DNA of 64,000 nucleotides from [Scytonema hofmanni] UTEX 2349 (GTDB taxonomy: Bacteria; Cyanobacteriota; Cyanobacteriia; Cyanobacteriales; Nostocaceae). The notes beneath the pieces are model-generated. The model had not been told where the DNA came from. It saw only the letters and a list, made by a program, of their open reading frames with translations, and did not search any database. Below, in pieces: positions 41,882 through 52,097 of the stretch; position 1 is the first letter of the stretch; every line of letters begins with the position of its first letter. The DNA is taken from positions 652,421 through 716,420 of the forward strand of contig NZ_KK073769.1 of NCBI RefSeq assembly GCF_000582685.1, read 5' to 3'. A program made the position numbers and the translations under genes.

Positions 41882-42295
41882 TTATTGCTCGATGCTTTGC
41901 TGCCAAAGTCTTTCCAACATTTCGATCTGTTCTTGTAAAACCGCAGATCGATATACAAGATACCTATCATAGAAAAGAATTGCCAAGCCAATACAAATAG
42001 GGAAAAACAAGAAAAACCATTCCAACAAAGTGGCAATTTTATATTGCTCAACAGTAGTTAGTATTTCTTGGGCAGGATTGGGTTTTGTATCTTCTTGCTT
42101 AGTAGTTAATAAGCTTTGGTTCAGTGCTTCATTAGTAGTGTTTTTCCCAATTTGATTAACTGCATAAGTTGAATTCTTTATTTCCAATAATTCGATATGT
42201 CGTCCCCAAATTATGCCAAATACTACGACTCCTGGAGAAAGTACTGCTAAAGTTACTAAACAAACTGTGATAATATTTACAATTCTGGATCTCAT
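41882..42295 (-). CDS. membrane protein with two TM segments
   Basis: 137 residues. TM1 is IITVCLVTLAVLSPGVVVFG near the N-terminus. TM2 is IATLLEWFFLFFPICIGLAI near residue 95. About 55 residues lie between them and a short helical tail follows (QEQIEMLERLWQQSIEQ). No family is recognised. It lies 28 bp upstream of the small helical protein gene on the same strand. Confidence 0.55.
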   Translation of the reverse strand: MRSRIVNIITVCLVTLAVLSPGVVVFGIIWGRHIELLEIKNSTYAVNQIGKNTTNEALNQSLLTTKQEDTKPNPAQEILTTVEQYKIATLLEWFFLFFPICIGLAILFYDRYLVYRSAVLQEQIEMLERLWQQSIEQ

Positions 42296-43503
42296 CTTGA
42301 CTAAAGAAGTATGAAGTGTAAAGGATGAAGTTGATACAAGCTTTATAAATATGAAGGATAAAGGAGCAAATATCCTTCATAGTTCAGATTTTGGTATGGG
42401 TGGGTTAATTTTATACTTCATACTTCAGCCTTTAAATTGACTCTTCGTTGCAAGGCAGTATCTACCCAGTGAGCAAATATTTTTTACGGTTTATACAAGC
42501 ACTAAGCTTTGGCAAATAAAATGGCAGAAGCGTGCAAAATATAAATATCAGAAGTAAGAAAATACTACTGACAGGAGTGACGCACATCTTTCCCTTATCT
42601 ACAATAGGGGGTTAAGAAGTCCCCCCTCGTTCTTTAGGTTTGCACCATCAGAATGTCGGGGGGTAGAGGGGAATCTCTGCGTAAATCCTATAAGTTTTAT
42701 ATCAGTCGTCTCTGCACACAACTATTTATCTGTGTGGATTAAGATTATTAAATTAATTAGGTTTGTACTCAAAGCCTGCAATTCTTATCTGATAAGACTT
42801 ACAAAATTTTCTTGGGGTAGGGGTACTAGTATTTTTGGGTTGGGGTACTAGTATTTACGTTCTGGGGTTCTAGCATTTTTGTACTCAACACCAAACCCAT
42901 CCAGGCTTTGATAAAAGACTGTTTTTGAGCTAATTTCTGCTTCTTAAAGTTTGTACTCAAAGCAAATCATATTACTTGATAAATATACACGCAATTAACT
43001 TAAATTGAATCAATAAAAAATTAATATTGTATTAAATATTTGTATTTACGATCTAGAGAATTTGAAAAATCATCTAAACACTACAGAAATAACCTCACTA
43101 ATAAGCCAAAGTTGTGAAAGCGAAAGCAAACAATTCCCACTCGCATTACACAACTCAACAGCCAGATTCTCACTCAACCCTTGCTCACTCTGCTCATGCT
43201 CAAATATTTTCAATATTAAACCTATGAGTAAACGCCCTCAGGCTACAAGCCTGGGGCTATACAAACAAAGCCCGCCTACGCGGACTTCAAATCCAAAAAA
43301 TATACTTTTACAAGAAGTCTATTCGGGGTAAGTTAGAGTATATAATTTATATATGTTTATACATACACTTGCGCTCAAGGAGTGCAACTTACATCAACAA
43401 CTCATTCCAAGAAAAAAATTAATAAATTTAAATATATACAACTAACTGTAAGAAAATAAAATGTGTGAGACTTTACTAAAATTAGAATTTTAGGAGTTAA
43501 TTC
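42296..43503. other. 1.2-kb gap upstream of the cysteine synthase gene, repeat-bearing
   Basis: No convincing gene. It contains a 22-bp-period triple repeat of GGGGTACTAGTATTT (42820, 42842, 42864) flanked by three copies of TTGTACTCAA (42764, about 42879, 42951). There is also a GGGGGTTAAGAAGTCCCCCC hairpin near 42605. The 89-codon ORF at 43062-43331 is not supported. Confidence 0.5.
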
Positions 43504-44463
43504 GTGCGGATAGCTAAAGACGTAACAGAACTTATTGGACGGACTCCTTTAGTTGCTCTGAATAAGATCCCCCAATCTGAAGGATGTGTAGCCAGAATTG
43601 TGGTGAAGTTGGAAGGAATGAACCCAGCCGCTTCAGTCAAAGACCGCATCGGCATCAGCATGGTGCAGCAAGCAGAAGCAACGGGCTGGATTACGCCAGG
43701 AAAAACCATTTTAGTCGAGCCAACCTCAGGTAATACCGGGATTGCACTCGCAATGGTGGCAGCAGCGCGTGGCTACAGTTTGATTTTAACCATGCCAGAA
43801 ACGATGAGTTTAGAAAGACGCGCCATGCTACGCGCTTATGGTGCTACTTTGGAGTTAACTCCAGGGGCAGAGGGAATGCGAGGGGCAATTCGCAAAGCGG
43901 AGGAAATTGTCGCTAAGACTCCCAATGCTTTTATGCTGCAACAGTTTCGCAACCCAGCAAATCCGGAAATTCACCGCAAAACTACCGCCGAAGAAATTTG
44001 GGAAGATACAGACGGGGAAGTGGATATTCTCATCGCTGGGGTAGGTACCGGTGGGACAATTACTGGAGTTGCGGAAGCAATTAAACAACGCAAGCCAAGT
44101 TTTCAGGCGATCGCTGTTGAACCCAGCAATAGCCCCGTCCTCTCTGGTGGTGAACCAGGAGCACATAAAATTCAAGGTATTGGTGCCGGATTTGTCCCAA
44201 CTATTCTCCGTACCGAACTGATTGACGAAGTGATTAAAGTCAGCGACGATCAGGCGATCGCTTATGGGCGTCGTTTGGCAAAAGAAGAAGGATTGTTATC
44301 TGGTATCTCCTCCGGTGCTGCTTTATATGCAGCAATTGAGGTTGCTAAACGCCCAGAAAACACCGATCGCTTAATCGTCATGATTCAGCCTTCCTTTGGC
44401 GAACGCTACCTTAGCACCCCCATGTTCCAAAACTTGGAAGCTGAACCTACGGCTGTTCGTTAG
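43504..44463 (+). CDS. cysK: cysteine synthase A-type (O-acetylserine sulfhydrylase)
   Basis: 319 residues, GTG start at 43504 with TTAGGAGT upstream. A PLP enzyme that makes cysteine from O-acetylserine and sulfide. Landmarks are ELIGRTPLVALNKI, the PLP-lysine in NPAASVKDRIGISM, the substrate loop PTSGNTGIALAMVA, the phosphate loop GVGTGGTITGV and SSGAAL. It is complete. Which of the CysK/CysM paralogues of the genome it is cannot be decided here. Confidence 0.9.
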   Translation: MRIAKDVTELIGRTPLVALNKIPQSEGCVARIVVKLEGMNPAASVKDRIGISMVQQAEATGWITPGKTILVEPTSGNTGIALAMVAAARGYSLILTMPETMSLERRAMLRAYGATLELTPGAEGMRGAIRKAEEIVAKTPNAFMLQQFRNPANPEIHRKTTAEEIWEDTDGEVDILIAGVGTGGTITGVAEAIKQRKPSFQAIAVEPSNSPVLSGGEPGAHKIQGIGAGFVPTILRTELIDEVIKVSDDQAIAYGRRLAKEEGLLSGISSGAALYAAIEVAKRPENTDRLIVMIQPSFGERYLSTPMFQNLEAEPTAVR

Positions 44464-44617
44464 GAGGACAAGGGGACAAGGGGACAAGGGGACAAGGGGG
44501 ACAAGGGGGACAAGGGGGGCAAGGAGGCAGGGGGAGTTTGTCTCTCCATCTCCCTCATCTCCCTCATCTCCCTCATCTCCCTCATCTCCCTCATCTCCCT
44601 CATCTCCCCCACTCCTC
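44464..44617. repeat. tandem short repeats GGGGACAAG and CTCCCTCAT
   Basis: About eight units of a 9-11 bp GGGGACAAG repeat are followed by six of CTCCCTCAT, filling the gap between two convergent genes. The ORFs across it on both strands are repeat artefacts. Confidence 0.85.
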
Positions 44618-45082
44618 CTAATGTTTACATTTACCTTGCTGATGGTGTTCGTGATCGTGACCGTGGGCACAGCCTTGTAGGTCTTGGTTCATGAGTTTTT
44701 CGCTCATTTCTTGCAGGGATTCATCCGCAGCTTTTAAACCAATCCAAGCATTGATTTTTTCCACATCGAAACCGGCTTCACGGCGATCGCCTACTTGAAT
44801 TAAAGGACGGCGAATTAACAGCGGATCGCGCAGCATCAATACTAAAGCAGTTTCTGCGTCTAGTTTTTCTGGATCTACCTCACCAGATTTTACCACTGGG
44901 GCGGCGCGGTTAATCCACTCAACCACAGGGCGATCGCCAAAAAAGGAGCGCAAACGCTCAACTGTCCAGGTTTCAGTTAACAGATTATACGGCACAACTT
45001 CATGACCTGCGGCTGTCAGCAAAGTTTTCTGTTTCGTATTATTTTTACAGCCTGGTTTTTCATAGAAAATTACTCTTGCCAT
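44618..45082 (-). CDS. nitrogenase-associated protein, ArsC/thioredoxin-like
   Basis: 154 residues. The start MARVIFYEKPGCKNNTKQKT carries a single active-site-like Cys of the ArsC/Spx fold, and LMLRDPLLIRRPLIQVGDRR is the family's RP segment. This is the family annotated as nitrogenase-associated in diazotrophs. The C-terminus is a metal-binding tail (CAHGHDHEHHQQGKCKH). It probably relates to metal or redox handling for nitrogen fixation. The role is inferred. Confidence 0.8.
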   Translation of the reverse strand: MARVIFYEKPGCKNNTKQKTLLTAAGHEVVPYNLLTETWTVERLRSFFGDRPVVEWINRAAPVVKSGEVDPEKLDAETALVLMLRDPLLIRRPLIQVGDRREAGFDVEKINAWIGLKAADESLQEMSEKLMNQDLQGCAHGHDHEHHQQGKCKH

Positions 45083-45389
45083 TGAATTATCTCCTTAATA
45101 ATTAGATAAATGTATAGCGGTTTTGGGTTGAGTGAAGTAGAGTCAGACCTAACCCCCCAACCCCCTTCCCTACAAGGGAAGGGGGAGATGTAGAGACGCG
45201 ATATATCGCGTCTCTACACAGTTGGAGAGAGGTCAATTTTACACATCACATCAAGCGTGCAAACCGCTATAAAAAAATCATTTGAATAGACATTATCTGA
45301 TATCAAAAACTTTCTTGGACAATGCCTAACCATACATAAATTCTAATTAAAATTCTTATATATTTGCCATTAATAATTATCAATATTAA
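45083..45389. other. repeat-bearing gap
   Basis: It contains CCCCCTTCCCTACAAGGGAAGGGGG and GTAGAGACGCGATATATCGCGTCTCTAC inverted repeats (about 45163-45220). No gene is seen. Confidence 0.6.
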
Positions 45390-46001
45390 TTAAAACTTTT
45401 TTGCAGTTTTACTAACTATGTCAAACTCAAATCTTTCTTTGGGGTCAGTTTCACCATAAATATTAAAAGTTACAGTTGGTTCATCACCTACCGCTTCCAC
45501 GCTATGAATAGCATCGGGAGTAAAGCTGATAATATTTCCTGGTTCTAAAGTTATTTCGCCTGTACTTTCAATTTTATCTGGAAATTCTGCACTAGGACTG
45601 CGTTGCCAACATGTAGTTTTTTCCAGTCCTTTTAATACTGCTACTACTCCCCAAGTTCCGTGGTTGTGAATCGGTGATTTTATTCCTGGTAAAAATGTTA
45701 CTATTTGCACAGTCAAAGGAAAACCTAATTCATCATACAGGAGTAAAACAGAAGTTCCAGTTTGTGGAGAAGGTTGTAATTTCTGACTTTGCACCCAGTA
45801 AGAATTAGTAATTAATCGCCTTACCAACATGCGAATTTCTGGAAGGCGACTTGATTCGTCGTCAACGTTATTAAGAACGTCTTCCACCTCAGTTAGAAAC
45901 CGATACAGGCGATAATTATCTCTTAATAAATCCCATTCTCTGGCTGATTTACATGCTTGATACTGACCATCTCCAGTTACAAGCCAATCTCTATTTTTCA
46001 T
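45390..46001 (-). CDS. cupin protein, cysteine-dioxygenase-like
   Basis: 203 residues with a cupin fold. The first metal motif is PGIKSPIHNHGTWGVVAVLK (His-x-His), and the second holds a His in FTPDAIHSVEAVGDE. It resembles cysteine dioxygenase family proteins, which oxidise thiols with an Fe(II) centre. The substrate here is not known. It lies near the cysteine synthase gene, which is suggestive only. Confidence 0.72.
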   Translation of the reverse strand: MKNRDWLVTGDGQYQACKSAREWDLLRDNYRLYRFLTEVEDVLNNVDDESSRLPEIRMLVRRLITNSYWVQSQKLQPSPQTGTSVLLLYDELGFPLTVQIVTFLPGIKSPIHNHGTWGVVAVLKGLEKTTCWQRSPSAEFPDKIESTGEITLEPGNIISFTPDAIHSVEAVGDEPTVTFNIYGETDPKERFEFDIVSKTAKKF

Positions 46002-46058
46002 AAATTCAGTATTTTAAGATAGGGTGTGTTTTGTAGTGAGCGCTTACTACGGAGATAA

Positions 46059-46547
46059 TTATTCTTCATCCTCTTCCGCTGGGCGTGTCAAAATATCAAG
46101 TATAAGTCCCCCACCAAATTCTTTTTTATCATCAACTTCTTTGACTCTGGCACTTATTTCTTTAGCTTGTTCTATTTCTCCTAGCTTTGCTAAGACTAAT
46201 CCAGAAGCGGCATAAGCGGTTAAATATAGCCTAATTGAGGAGTTATCTTTGCGACTAACTAATATTGGCTTCAATTGTTGCCAATCATCAGGTAGGTTTT
46301 CCGAATCATGAATTTTATTTATAACTTTGACTGCGGTTTCCAGTGCTAGTAGATAATTATTTTTATAGTAAAAATATCTATATGCGGCGACTAATACATC
46401 TATATTATCTTCTGTTTTAGCTAAAGCTTGCTGCATATACTTTTCTGATTCGGCAGTATCTTCCCAGTTTTTGGCGGCTAATATCAATAAATTCTTAATA
46501 TCTTCTGGAACTTGAAACCAGGAAAATGCTTCTGAGTCAGTTTTCAT
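46059..46547 (-). CDS. TPR-like helical protein
   Basis: 162 residues, all helical (FQVPEDIKNLLILAAKNWED, YRYFYYKNNYLLALETAVKV, LYLTAYAASGLVLAKLGEIE), ending in an acidic tail (RPAEEDEE). It has two to three degenerate TPR units. No enzymatic motif is present. Same strand as the cupin gene, 57 bp upstream of it. Confidence 0.6.
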   Translation of the reverse strand: MKTDSEAFSWFQVPEDIKNLLILAAKNWEDTAESEKYMQQALAKTEDNIDVLVAAYRYFYYKNNYLLALETAVKVINKIHDSENLPDDWQQLKPILVSRKDNSSIRLYLTAYAASGLVLAKLGEIEQAKEISARVKEVDDKKEFGGGLILDILTRPAEEDEE

Positions 46548-46744
46548 AAAAATAACCTTTAGTAATAGATACTGGGTACTGGTGACTGGGTACTAGGGAA
46601 AAAATATTAAAAATAATCTTCCTACTCACTAGTAGTCTGTCAAACTCCTAAATGACGGTTAGAGAGACGCAATAAATTGCCGTCTCTACAAAAAATCTAT
46701 CCGTCACTTGACGCACTACTAGTCCCAGTCCCCAGTCCCCAGTT

Positions 46745-47341
46745 TTAAAACAAGCTGAGAATGTACAGCAAGGAGAAGAGAATAATCCAGATGATGTCTA
46801 CAAAGTGCCAGTATATTTCTGCCATTTCAATACCAACGTGCTTGGTAGCAGAATAGTGACCGGGACGACGCGATCGCCACAATACACCTAGAATTAATAA
46901 CAGTCCTATAAACACGTGCAAACCGTGGAATCCTGTCATTAAATAAAAACAGTTAGAAAATACATTAGTCGTCATGCCGTATCCTAAAGTTAGATACTCA
47001 ACAATCTGACCAAGTAAGAAAACTGCTCCCATTATTGCAGTGATGATATACCACCGACGCATTCCTTTGACATCATTCTTTTTAATGGCTGCGTCACCAA
47101 AGTGAATGACGAAACTACTAGAAACTAGAATGATAGTGTTAATGGTCGGCAATAAAAGTTCAACTTCGGTGTTTTCTGGGGGCCAAATTTCTGTTTGTCC
47201 TCGAAAGAACAAATAAGCCGCAAAAAAACCACCAAACATTAAAGATTCAGAAGCAAGAAAGGTTAATAATCCCAATACTCGCAAATCTTGATGTTCGCTG
47301 TGTTCTGCGTGATGTTCTGCACTTGATGTTGCGATCGCCAT
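46745..47341 (-). CDS. ctaE: cytochrome c oxidase subunit III
   Basis: 198 residues from ATG 47341 (MAIATSSAEHHAEHSEHQDL). The start at 47368 would be a TTG. Five membrane helices are visible. The family signature is in LASESLMFGGFFAAYLFFRG, with SSFVIHFGDAAIKK, LMTGFHGLHVFIGLLLILGV and the C-terminal YWHFVDIIWIILFSLLYIL. It completes the aa3-type oxidase encoded with ctaD and ctaC. Confidence 0.93.
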   Translation of the reverse strand: MAIATSSAEHHAEHSEHQDLRVLGLLTFLASESLMFGGFFAAYLFFRGQTEIWPPENTEVELLLPTINTIILVSSSFVIHFGDAAIKKNDVKGMRRWYIITAIMGAVFLLGQIVEYLTLGYGMTTNVFSNCFYLMTGFHGLHVFIGLLLILGVLWRSRRPGHYSATKHVGIEMAEIYWHFVDIIWIILFSLLYILSLF

Positions 47342-47410
47342 ATTGTTGCAGCTTGAATAAATGTCCAAAAATAAATCGTAGTAAGCGCTAAAGCGCTTAC
47401 TACAAACTAA

Positions 47411-49102
47411 CTAAGCACTGGCTTCTGTTGCAGTAGATGACGGCAATTCAGCGCTATGATTATTGATGCCGTAGTCGTAGGGACCGTGAGTGACAACGGG
47501 CAATACTTCCCAGTTTTCTACTATTGGTGGTGAACTGGTTGTCCATTCTAAAGTCAAAGCTTGCCAAGGATTATCACCGGCTTTTTGTCCAGCAATCCAA
47601 CTCCAAATGATGTTGATTGTGAAGGGAATCACTGAAGCTGCCAATACAAAAGAACCAACGGTACAAATCTGATTCAGGCTGATAAATTGTGGATCGTACA
47701 TGGCAACTCTTCGAGGCATTCCTTGCAAACCCAACTCGTGCATCGGTAGGAATGTCAGATTAGTGCCAATGAAGGTAAGGACGAAGTGAACTCGACCCCA
47801 AGTTTCATTCATCATCCGTCCGGTCATTTTCGGGAACCAGTGGTAAATACCAGCGTAAATACCAAATACGGAACCGCCAAATAATACATAGTGGAAGTGC
47901 GCCACTACATAATATGTGTCGTGTACGTGAATATCAAAGGGGGCTGTTCCCATTGTGACACCGCTTAAGCCGCCCATGACAAACATGGATAGCAAGCCAA
48001 TGGCGAATAGCATGGCGCTGGTGAAGCGGATTTTACCACCCCAAAGGGTTGCTACCCAACCGAAAATCTTGACGCCGGTGGGAACAGCCACAATCAGGGT
48101 AGAGATGGTGAAGAACATCCGCATCCAACCTGGTGTACCGCTGGTAAACATGTGGTGTACCCAGACGAACAAACCGACAACGCAGATGGCTACGCTGGAA
48201 TAGGCGATCGCTTTATAACCAAAAATCGGTTTGCGGGCGTGTACTGGTATCACTTCAGACATAATGCCGAAGATGGGCAGAATCATCAAATAAACTGCCG
48301 GGTGCGAATAAAACCAGAACAAATGTTGGTAAATTACCACATTACCGCCAGCATCTGGTTTAAAGAAGGAAGTACCAAAGTTGATATCAAACAACAACAG
48401 CACCAAACCAGCTGCTAATACAGGTGTGGAGAGAAGCGCTAAAATAGCGGTTGCTAAAGTCGCCCAACAAAATAAGGGAACTTGATCCCATTTCATGCTG
48501 GGGACTTTCATCTTCAAGATGGTGATGACAAAGTTCACCGAACCCAAAATTGAGGAAGTTCCCACCAAAACGATCGCTAAAATCCACATCGATTGTGCGG
48601 TGTTAGCGGTAATTAAACTTAATGGTGGGTAAGCAGTCCAGCCAGATTGCGATCCACCAAAAAAGAAACTACCGAGAATTAATGCGCCGGCTGGTGGGTT
48701 TAACCAAAAGGCGATCGCATTCAACTTCGGGAAAGCCATATCTCTGGCGCCAATCATCAACGGCACCAGATAATTACCAAATCCCCCAATTGCACTCGGT
48801 ACAATCCACAGAAAAATCATGATTGTTCCATGATTCGTCATGAAAGCGTTGTACAGATTGGGGTCAATCAGGTCTGCATCTGGTGTTGCTAATTCTACAC
48901 GCATCACAACAGCCATCAATCCCCCAATTAGATAGAAGACAAATGCTGTAACTAGATATTGGATGCCAATAACTTTATGGTCAACATTAAAAGTGAAGTA
49001 GTCGTACCATTTCCACGCTGGAGGATGGATTGTATGGGTACTCACCAATTGAGCTTTATTGTCTTCGTGTGGAGTATTCGGTGGAAATTCTACTTGCGTC
49101 AT
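47411..49102 (-). CDS. ctaD: cytochrome c oxidase subunit I
   Basis: 563 residues from ATG 49102 (MTQVEFPPNTPHEDN) with AAAGGA upstream. In-frame sequence before it is translated repeat DNA. Heme and copper ligands are visible: MTNHGTIMIF (low-spin heme), FWFYSHPAVYLMILP (Cu-B His and the Tyr crosslink), HHMFTSG (Cu-B pair) and HFHYVLFGG (heme a3 and a). Twelve hydrophobic helices. It is the catalytic subunit of terminal aa3 oxidase. Confidence 0.95.
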   Translation of the reverse strand: MTQVEFPPNTPHEDNKAQLVSTHTIHPPAWKWYDYFTFNVDHKVIGIQYLVTAFVFYLIGGLMAVVMRVELATPDADLIDPNLYNAFMTNHGTIMIFLWIVPSAIGGFGNYLVPLMIGARDMAFPKLNAIAFWLNPPAGALILGSFFFGGSQSGWTAYPPLSLITANTAQSMWILAIVLVGTSSILGSVNFVITILKMKVPSMKWDQVPLFCWATLATAILALLSTPVLAAGLVLLLFDINFGTSFFKPDAGGNVVIYQHLFWFYSHPAVYLMILPIFGIMSEVIPVHARKPIFGYKAIAYSSVAICVVGLFVWVHHMFTSGTPGWMRMFFTISTLIVAVPTGVKIFGWVATLWGGKIRFTSAMLFAIGLLSMFVMGGLSGVTMGTAPFDIHVHDTYYVVAHFHYVLFGGSVFGIYAGIYHWFPKMTGRMMNETWGRVHFVLTFIGTNLTFLPMHELGLQGMPRRVAMYDPQFISLNQICTVGSFVLAASVIPFTINIIWSWIAGQKAGDNPWQALTLEWTTSSPPIVENWEVLPVVTHGPYDYGINNHSAELPSSTATEASA

Positions 49103-49107
49103 ATTTT

Positions 49108-49285
49108 TTCCTTTGTTGGTTGATAGTTGATATTTGTTGGTTGTTAGTTGATATTTGTTGTTTGATAGTTGATATTTGTTGGTTGTTAGTTGATATTTGT
49201 TGTTTTTTCTACCAACCACTAACCACCAACCACTAACCACTAACCACTAACCACTAACCACCAACCACTAACCACTAACCACTAA
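49108..49285. repeat. short tandem repeats between ctaD and ctaC
   Basis: Runs of GTTAGTTGATATTTGTTG (24-bp period) and of ACCACTA heptamers fill the gap. It is a class of STRR common in Nostocales. Confidence 0.85.
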
Positions 49286-50296
49286 CTAATAACCATTAAC
49301 CAGTGACTCTAGAGTTACTGAGCTAATCCCCATATCATGAGCGTAGGGAGCAAGAAACTCTGAAGCTGATAACTGAGCTGGTTTGACTGCAACAGCTTGA
49401 TTCAGTTCTTGGTTTTGAGCAACTTTGTTTTCTGTCAACCAGTTCTCATACTCTTCTGGTGTTTCCACAATTACTTGCGATCGCATTGAACCGTGATAAC
49501 CACCGCATAATTCTGTACAAACTATCGGATATGTACCAGTTTTAGTAGCGACGAATCGTAATTGAGTCGGGATACCGGGAATTGCATCTTGCTTCAATCT
49601 AAATTGCGGTACCCAAAATGAGTGAATTACATCTGTTGCGGACAAGTTAATTTGGACATCGGCACCAATTGGGACGTGTAATTCTCCAGAATTAACACCA
49701 CTTTCGGGATAGTTAAATATCCAAGCAAACTGCATCCCGGTGACATCAACAACTAAGTCGGCAACTTTGCCATCTTGGGAAGTTCCCCCAATGCCTATTT
49801 TCCGCGCTCCTGCTGGGGGTACTGGTATTTCCATCTCCGAAGCACTTGCGTCACTCAATGTAGCTGCGAGTGCGGTTCCTGGCATCTGAGCAACATGAGC
49901 TGGAGAATGGCTATGAGCCATCATATGTCCTGGTGCTTCAATTCCGCCCATGCGGGTAAAAACATCAACACTGTATACTCCTAAGCAGAGGACAATGATT
50001 GATGGAACTGCCGTCCAAAAAACTTCTAAAGGAAGATTGCCCTCAATATGGACACCATCCGTATCATCTCCTTTACGGCGACGATATTTAACTACAAAAA
50101 TTAAGATGGTTCCTTCTACTATCAAAAATAGAGCGATCGCAATGCTGAACATGATGTTGAAAAACCCGTCCACCAAAGGCGCTTGTGCGGAAGCTTGCAC
50201 CGGCAGTAAACTATGGTTTTGACCAAGCCAGATGCTTAAAACTGTGACGAATGCTCCAGCAACTAAAGTTAATAATGAAACAGGAATTTCTTGCAT
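49286..50296 (-). CDS. ctaC: cytochrome c oxidase subunit II
   Basis: 336 residues. There are two membrane helices (LLTLVAGAFVTVLSIWLGQN and MFSIAIALFLIVEGTILIFV), then a cupredoxin domain with the Cu-A site VCTELCGGYHGSMRSQVIVE (Cys, Cys, His, Met) and the first His in DVIHSFWVPQFRLKQD. The loop around residues 125-170 is longer than usual (His/Met/Ser-rich, HMMAHSHSPAHVAQM). First gene of ctaC-D-E. Confidence 0.94.
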   Translation of the reverse strand: MQEIPVSLLTLVAGAFVTVLSIWLGQNHSLLPVQASAQAPLVDGFFNIMFSIAIALFLIVEGTILIFVVKYRRRKGDDTDGVHIEGNLPLEVFWTAVPSIIVLCLGVYSVDVFTRMGGIEAPGHMMAHSHSPAHVAQMPGTALAATLSDASASEMEIPVPPAGARKIGIGGTSQDGKVADLVVDVTGMQFAWIFNYPESGVNSGELHVPIGADVQINLSATDVIHSFWVPQFRLKQDAIPGIPTQLRFVATKTGTYPIVCTELCGGYHGSMRSQVIVETPEEYENWLTENKVAQNQELNQAVAVKPAQLSASEFLAPYAHDMGISSVTLESLVNGY

Positions 50297-51181
50297 ACAT
50301 ACCTGCTGTGTACAACATCGTTAAAGGTGTGATTTTCTTTCTTTTACCCCAGGATTCATATCCTGTACTCTTGATGTATATCCTTAGGCAAATTTCAAAG
50401 CATCACAACAAGCATAATTATTTGCTTTCACCTATATATTTTCTCTGTTTATTATAGTGAATCAGGGAAAATTCCCTATATTTTTTAATATCTTTTATCT
50501 GCTAAAGTAACAACAAAATTTATTATACTTGTAGCTAATTTCATGTCCGCTTAATTAACAGGAAGAAAAATACTCCAATCATCGTAGAGACGTTCCGATG
50601 GAACGTCTTTATCCGCAGTAGAGACGTTCCACCGGAACGTCTCTACAACATGTATCTCAACGCCGGACATAATACAATAAGCATTCACAAATCAACTCTC
50701 AGTAAAAAAATAAGGATGAAGTTAAATTCGCGAATTAATTCGCTCAATCGTACAGATTTATTTTTTCATCCTTTTGCCTTTATCACCACTGATCTAGGCT
50801 ATATTAGCCGCAAATTTAAATTTGTTAATGGCTAACATTTTCCTATTTCTGCATTGTTCTACTGCTAACTTTTTGGGTAGTTCCGGTAAATATCCAGTAT
50901 TCCACCACATCTATTGCAGTGTAAACGAAGGAAAGAGAATCTTTCTCTCTTCCTCTTCCTCTGTGTTCTCTGCGCTTCTGTGGTTCGTTCTTTAACTCCG
51001 CATTTATTAACTTGGCAGACTAGTAGAAGAGTGTGGCATTGTGCGTACTAAGCCGACAAAACGCAGGCAGAATTTAGTACGCATAACAAGCAACTTCTAG
51101 CCTGCGAAGGAGGGTGTGCGTTCCGATAAGGTTTAGCAAGCGCATTTACCGACAATAGCGCTTGAAAAAAGCGCATAAACC
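50297..51181. other. intergenic stretch with palindromic repeats
   Basis: No gene recognised. Two back-to-back REP-like palindromes lie at 50584-50647 and a TGCGTACTAA/TTAGTACGCA pair at about 51039-51081. The ORFs at 50650-50835 and 51048-51236 look spurious. The promoter of ctaC should be near the left side. Confidence 0.55.
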
Positions 51182-51475
51182 TTAACTTACTAAAGCAACA
51201 TGGGTGTAGCAATTTTTGGGACAGATTCTTGCACAAGCCTCACAACCAACACAGTTTTCTGGATTAGCTACTACCATTATTTTTCGTTCGATTTCATCAC
51301 CATCTTCATCGTCTACAAGTTCACCTTCTTCGTTAAGTGCCGCCAAAGATAGCACATTATGCCCGCAAATTTTAAAGCATCTGCCACAGCCAATACACTT
51401 TTCTTGATTGATCTCTTGAGCAAATTTAGGTATCCAAGTTTTACCGCCAAATGTCAAGCCTGTTAGTTGTGCCAT
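51182..51475 (-). CDS. fdxB: FdxB-type ferredoxin (ferredoxin III, nif-associated)
   Basis: 97 residues with two 4Fe-4S motifs: CIGCGRCFKICGHNVL and CVGCEACARICPKNCYTH. The conserved start AQLTGLTFGGKTWIPKFAQE and the acidic insert between the clusters (NEEGELVDDEDGDEIERK) are typical of FdxB in diazotrophic cyanobacteria. It is expected to pass electrons in nitrogen fixation. It lies 4 kb from the patB/cnfR gene. Confidence 0.9.
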   Translation of the reverse strand: MAQLTGLTFGGKTWIPKFAQEINQEKCIGCGRCFKICGHNVLSLAALNEEGELVDDEDGDEIERKIMVVANPENCVGCEACARICPKNCYTHVALVS

Positions 51476-52097
51476 GAATCTACCTCAGCAATTTTGCCTA
51501 CTAATTTATCTGAACTATTATTCTCATCCTAACTTAATCTTAATTAGCTGAGTTTATTGTTCACAAAGGATTATTTTCTCTATCAATTTTTGATGACTTG
51601 AATTTAATATTTTGAGGGCTTTAAAATCTTTTTAATTTTTTAAATGAAAAATTTTGCCAATAATTTAAATTAAAGCCTGATCGATTCTATGCTTATATCG
51701 CCTGTTTCTGCCGATTTCAGGTTTTTCCTAAAAATCGATTGCTGATAAATCGAATTCTTTATTTACTGATAAATACAAATAAATAACTGATGTTTTGCTT
51801 GGCAGTTTTTGGTAAAATTCTTCTGGCTGATGATAGTTGTTTTCCAGAAAAATACGTTACAAACTAAAAAGAATAAATAGTGTTTTTATATACGAAATTG
51901 CTTTTTTATTGGTTTAAGTATATATCGTTTCAAGCCTCATCTTTTTATAATCGTTATTTGATACAGAAGATTTCAGGTAAATGAAGTACATATATAAAAC
52001 TCAAAATCTTGTAGAGACGTAACAGTGCTACGTCTCTACGTGTATGGGATTAGAGCGATCGCCTGCTGTAAGGCTTTGAAACGAAGTTGTCACCCTC
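51476..52097. other. upstream region of fdxB
   Basis: 620 bp of AT-rich DNA holding the fdxB promoter and a palindrome at 52012-52040 (GTAGAGACGTAACAGTGCTA then CGTCTCTAC). No gene is seen. Confidence 0.5.

Noticed and set aside
43062..43331. 89-codon ORF upstream of cysK
   Set aside because: The Ser/Asn/Cys-rich sequence has no motif. It includes translated intergenic repeat (GCCCGCCTACGCGGACTTC) and has no ribosome site.
44371..44670. ORFs of 94 and 99 codons across the repeats between cysK and the nitrogenase-associated gene
   Set aside because: Both are translations of GGGGACAAG and CTCCCTCAT tandem repeats (runs such as GDEGDEGDEG).
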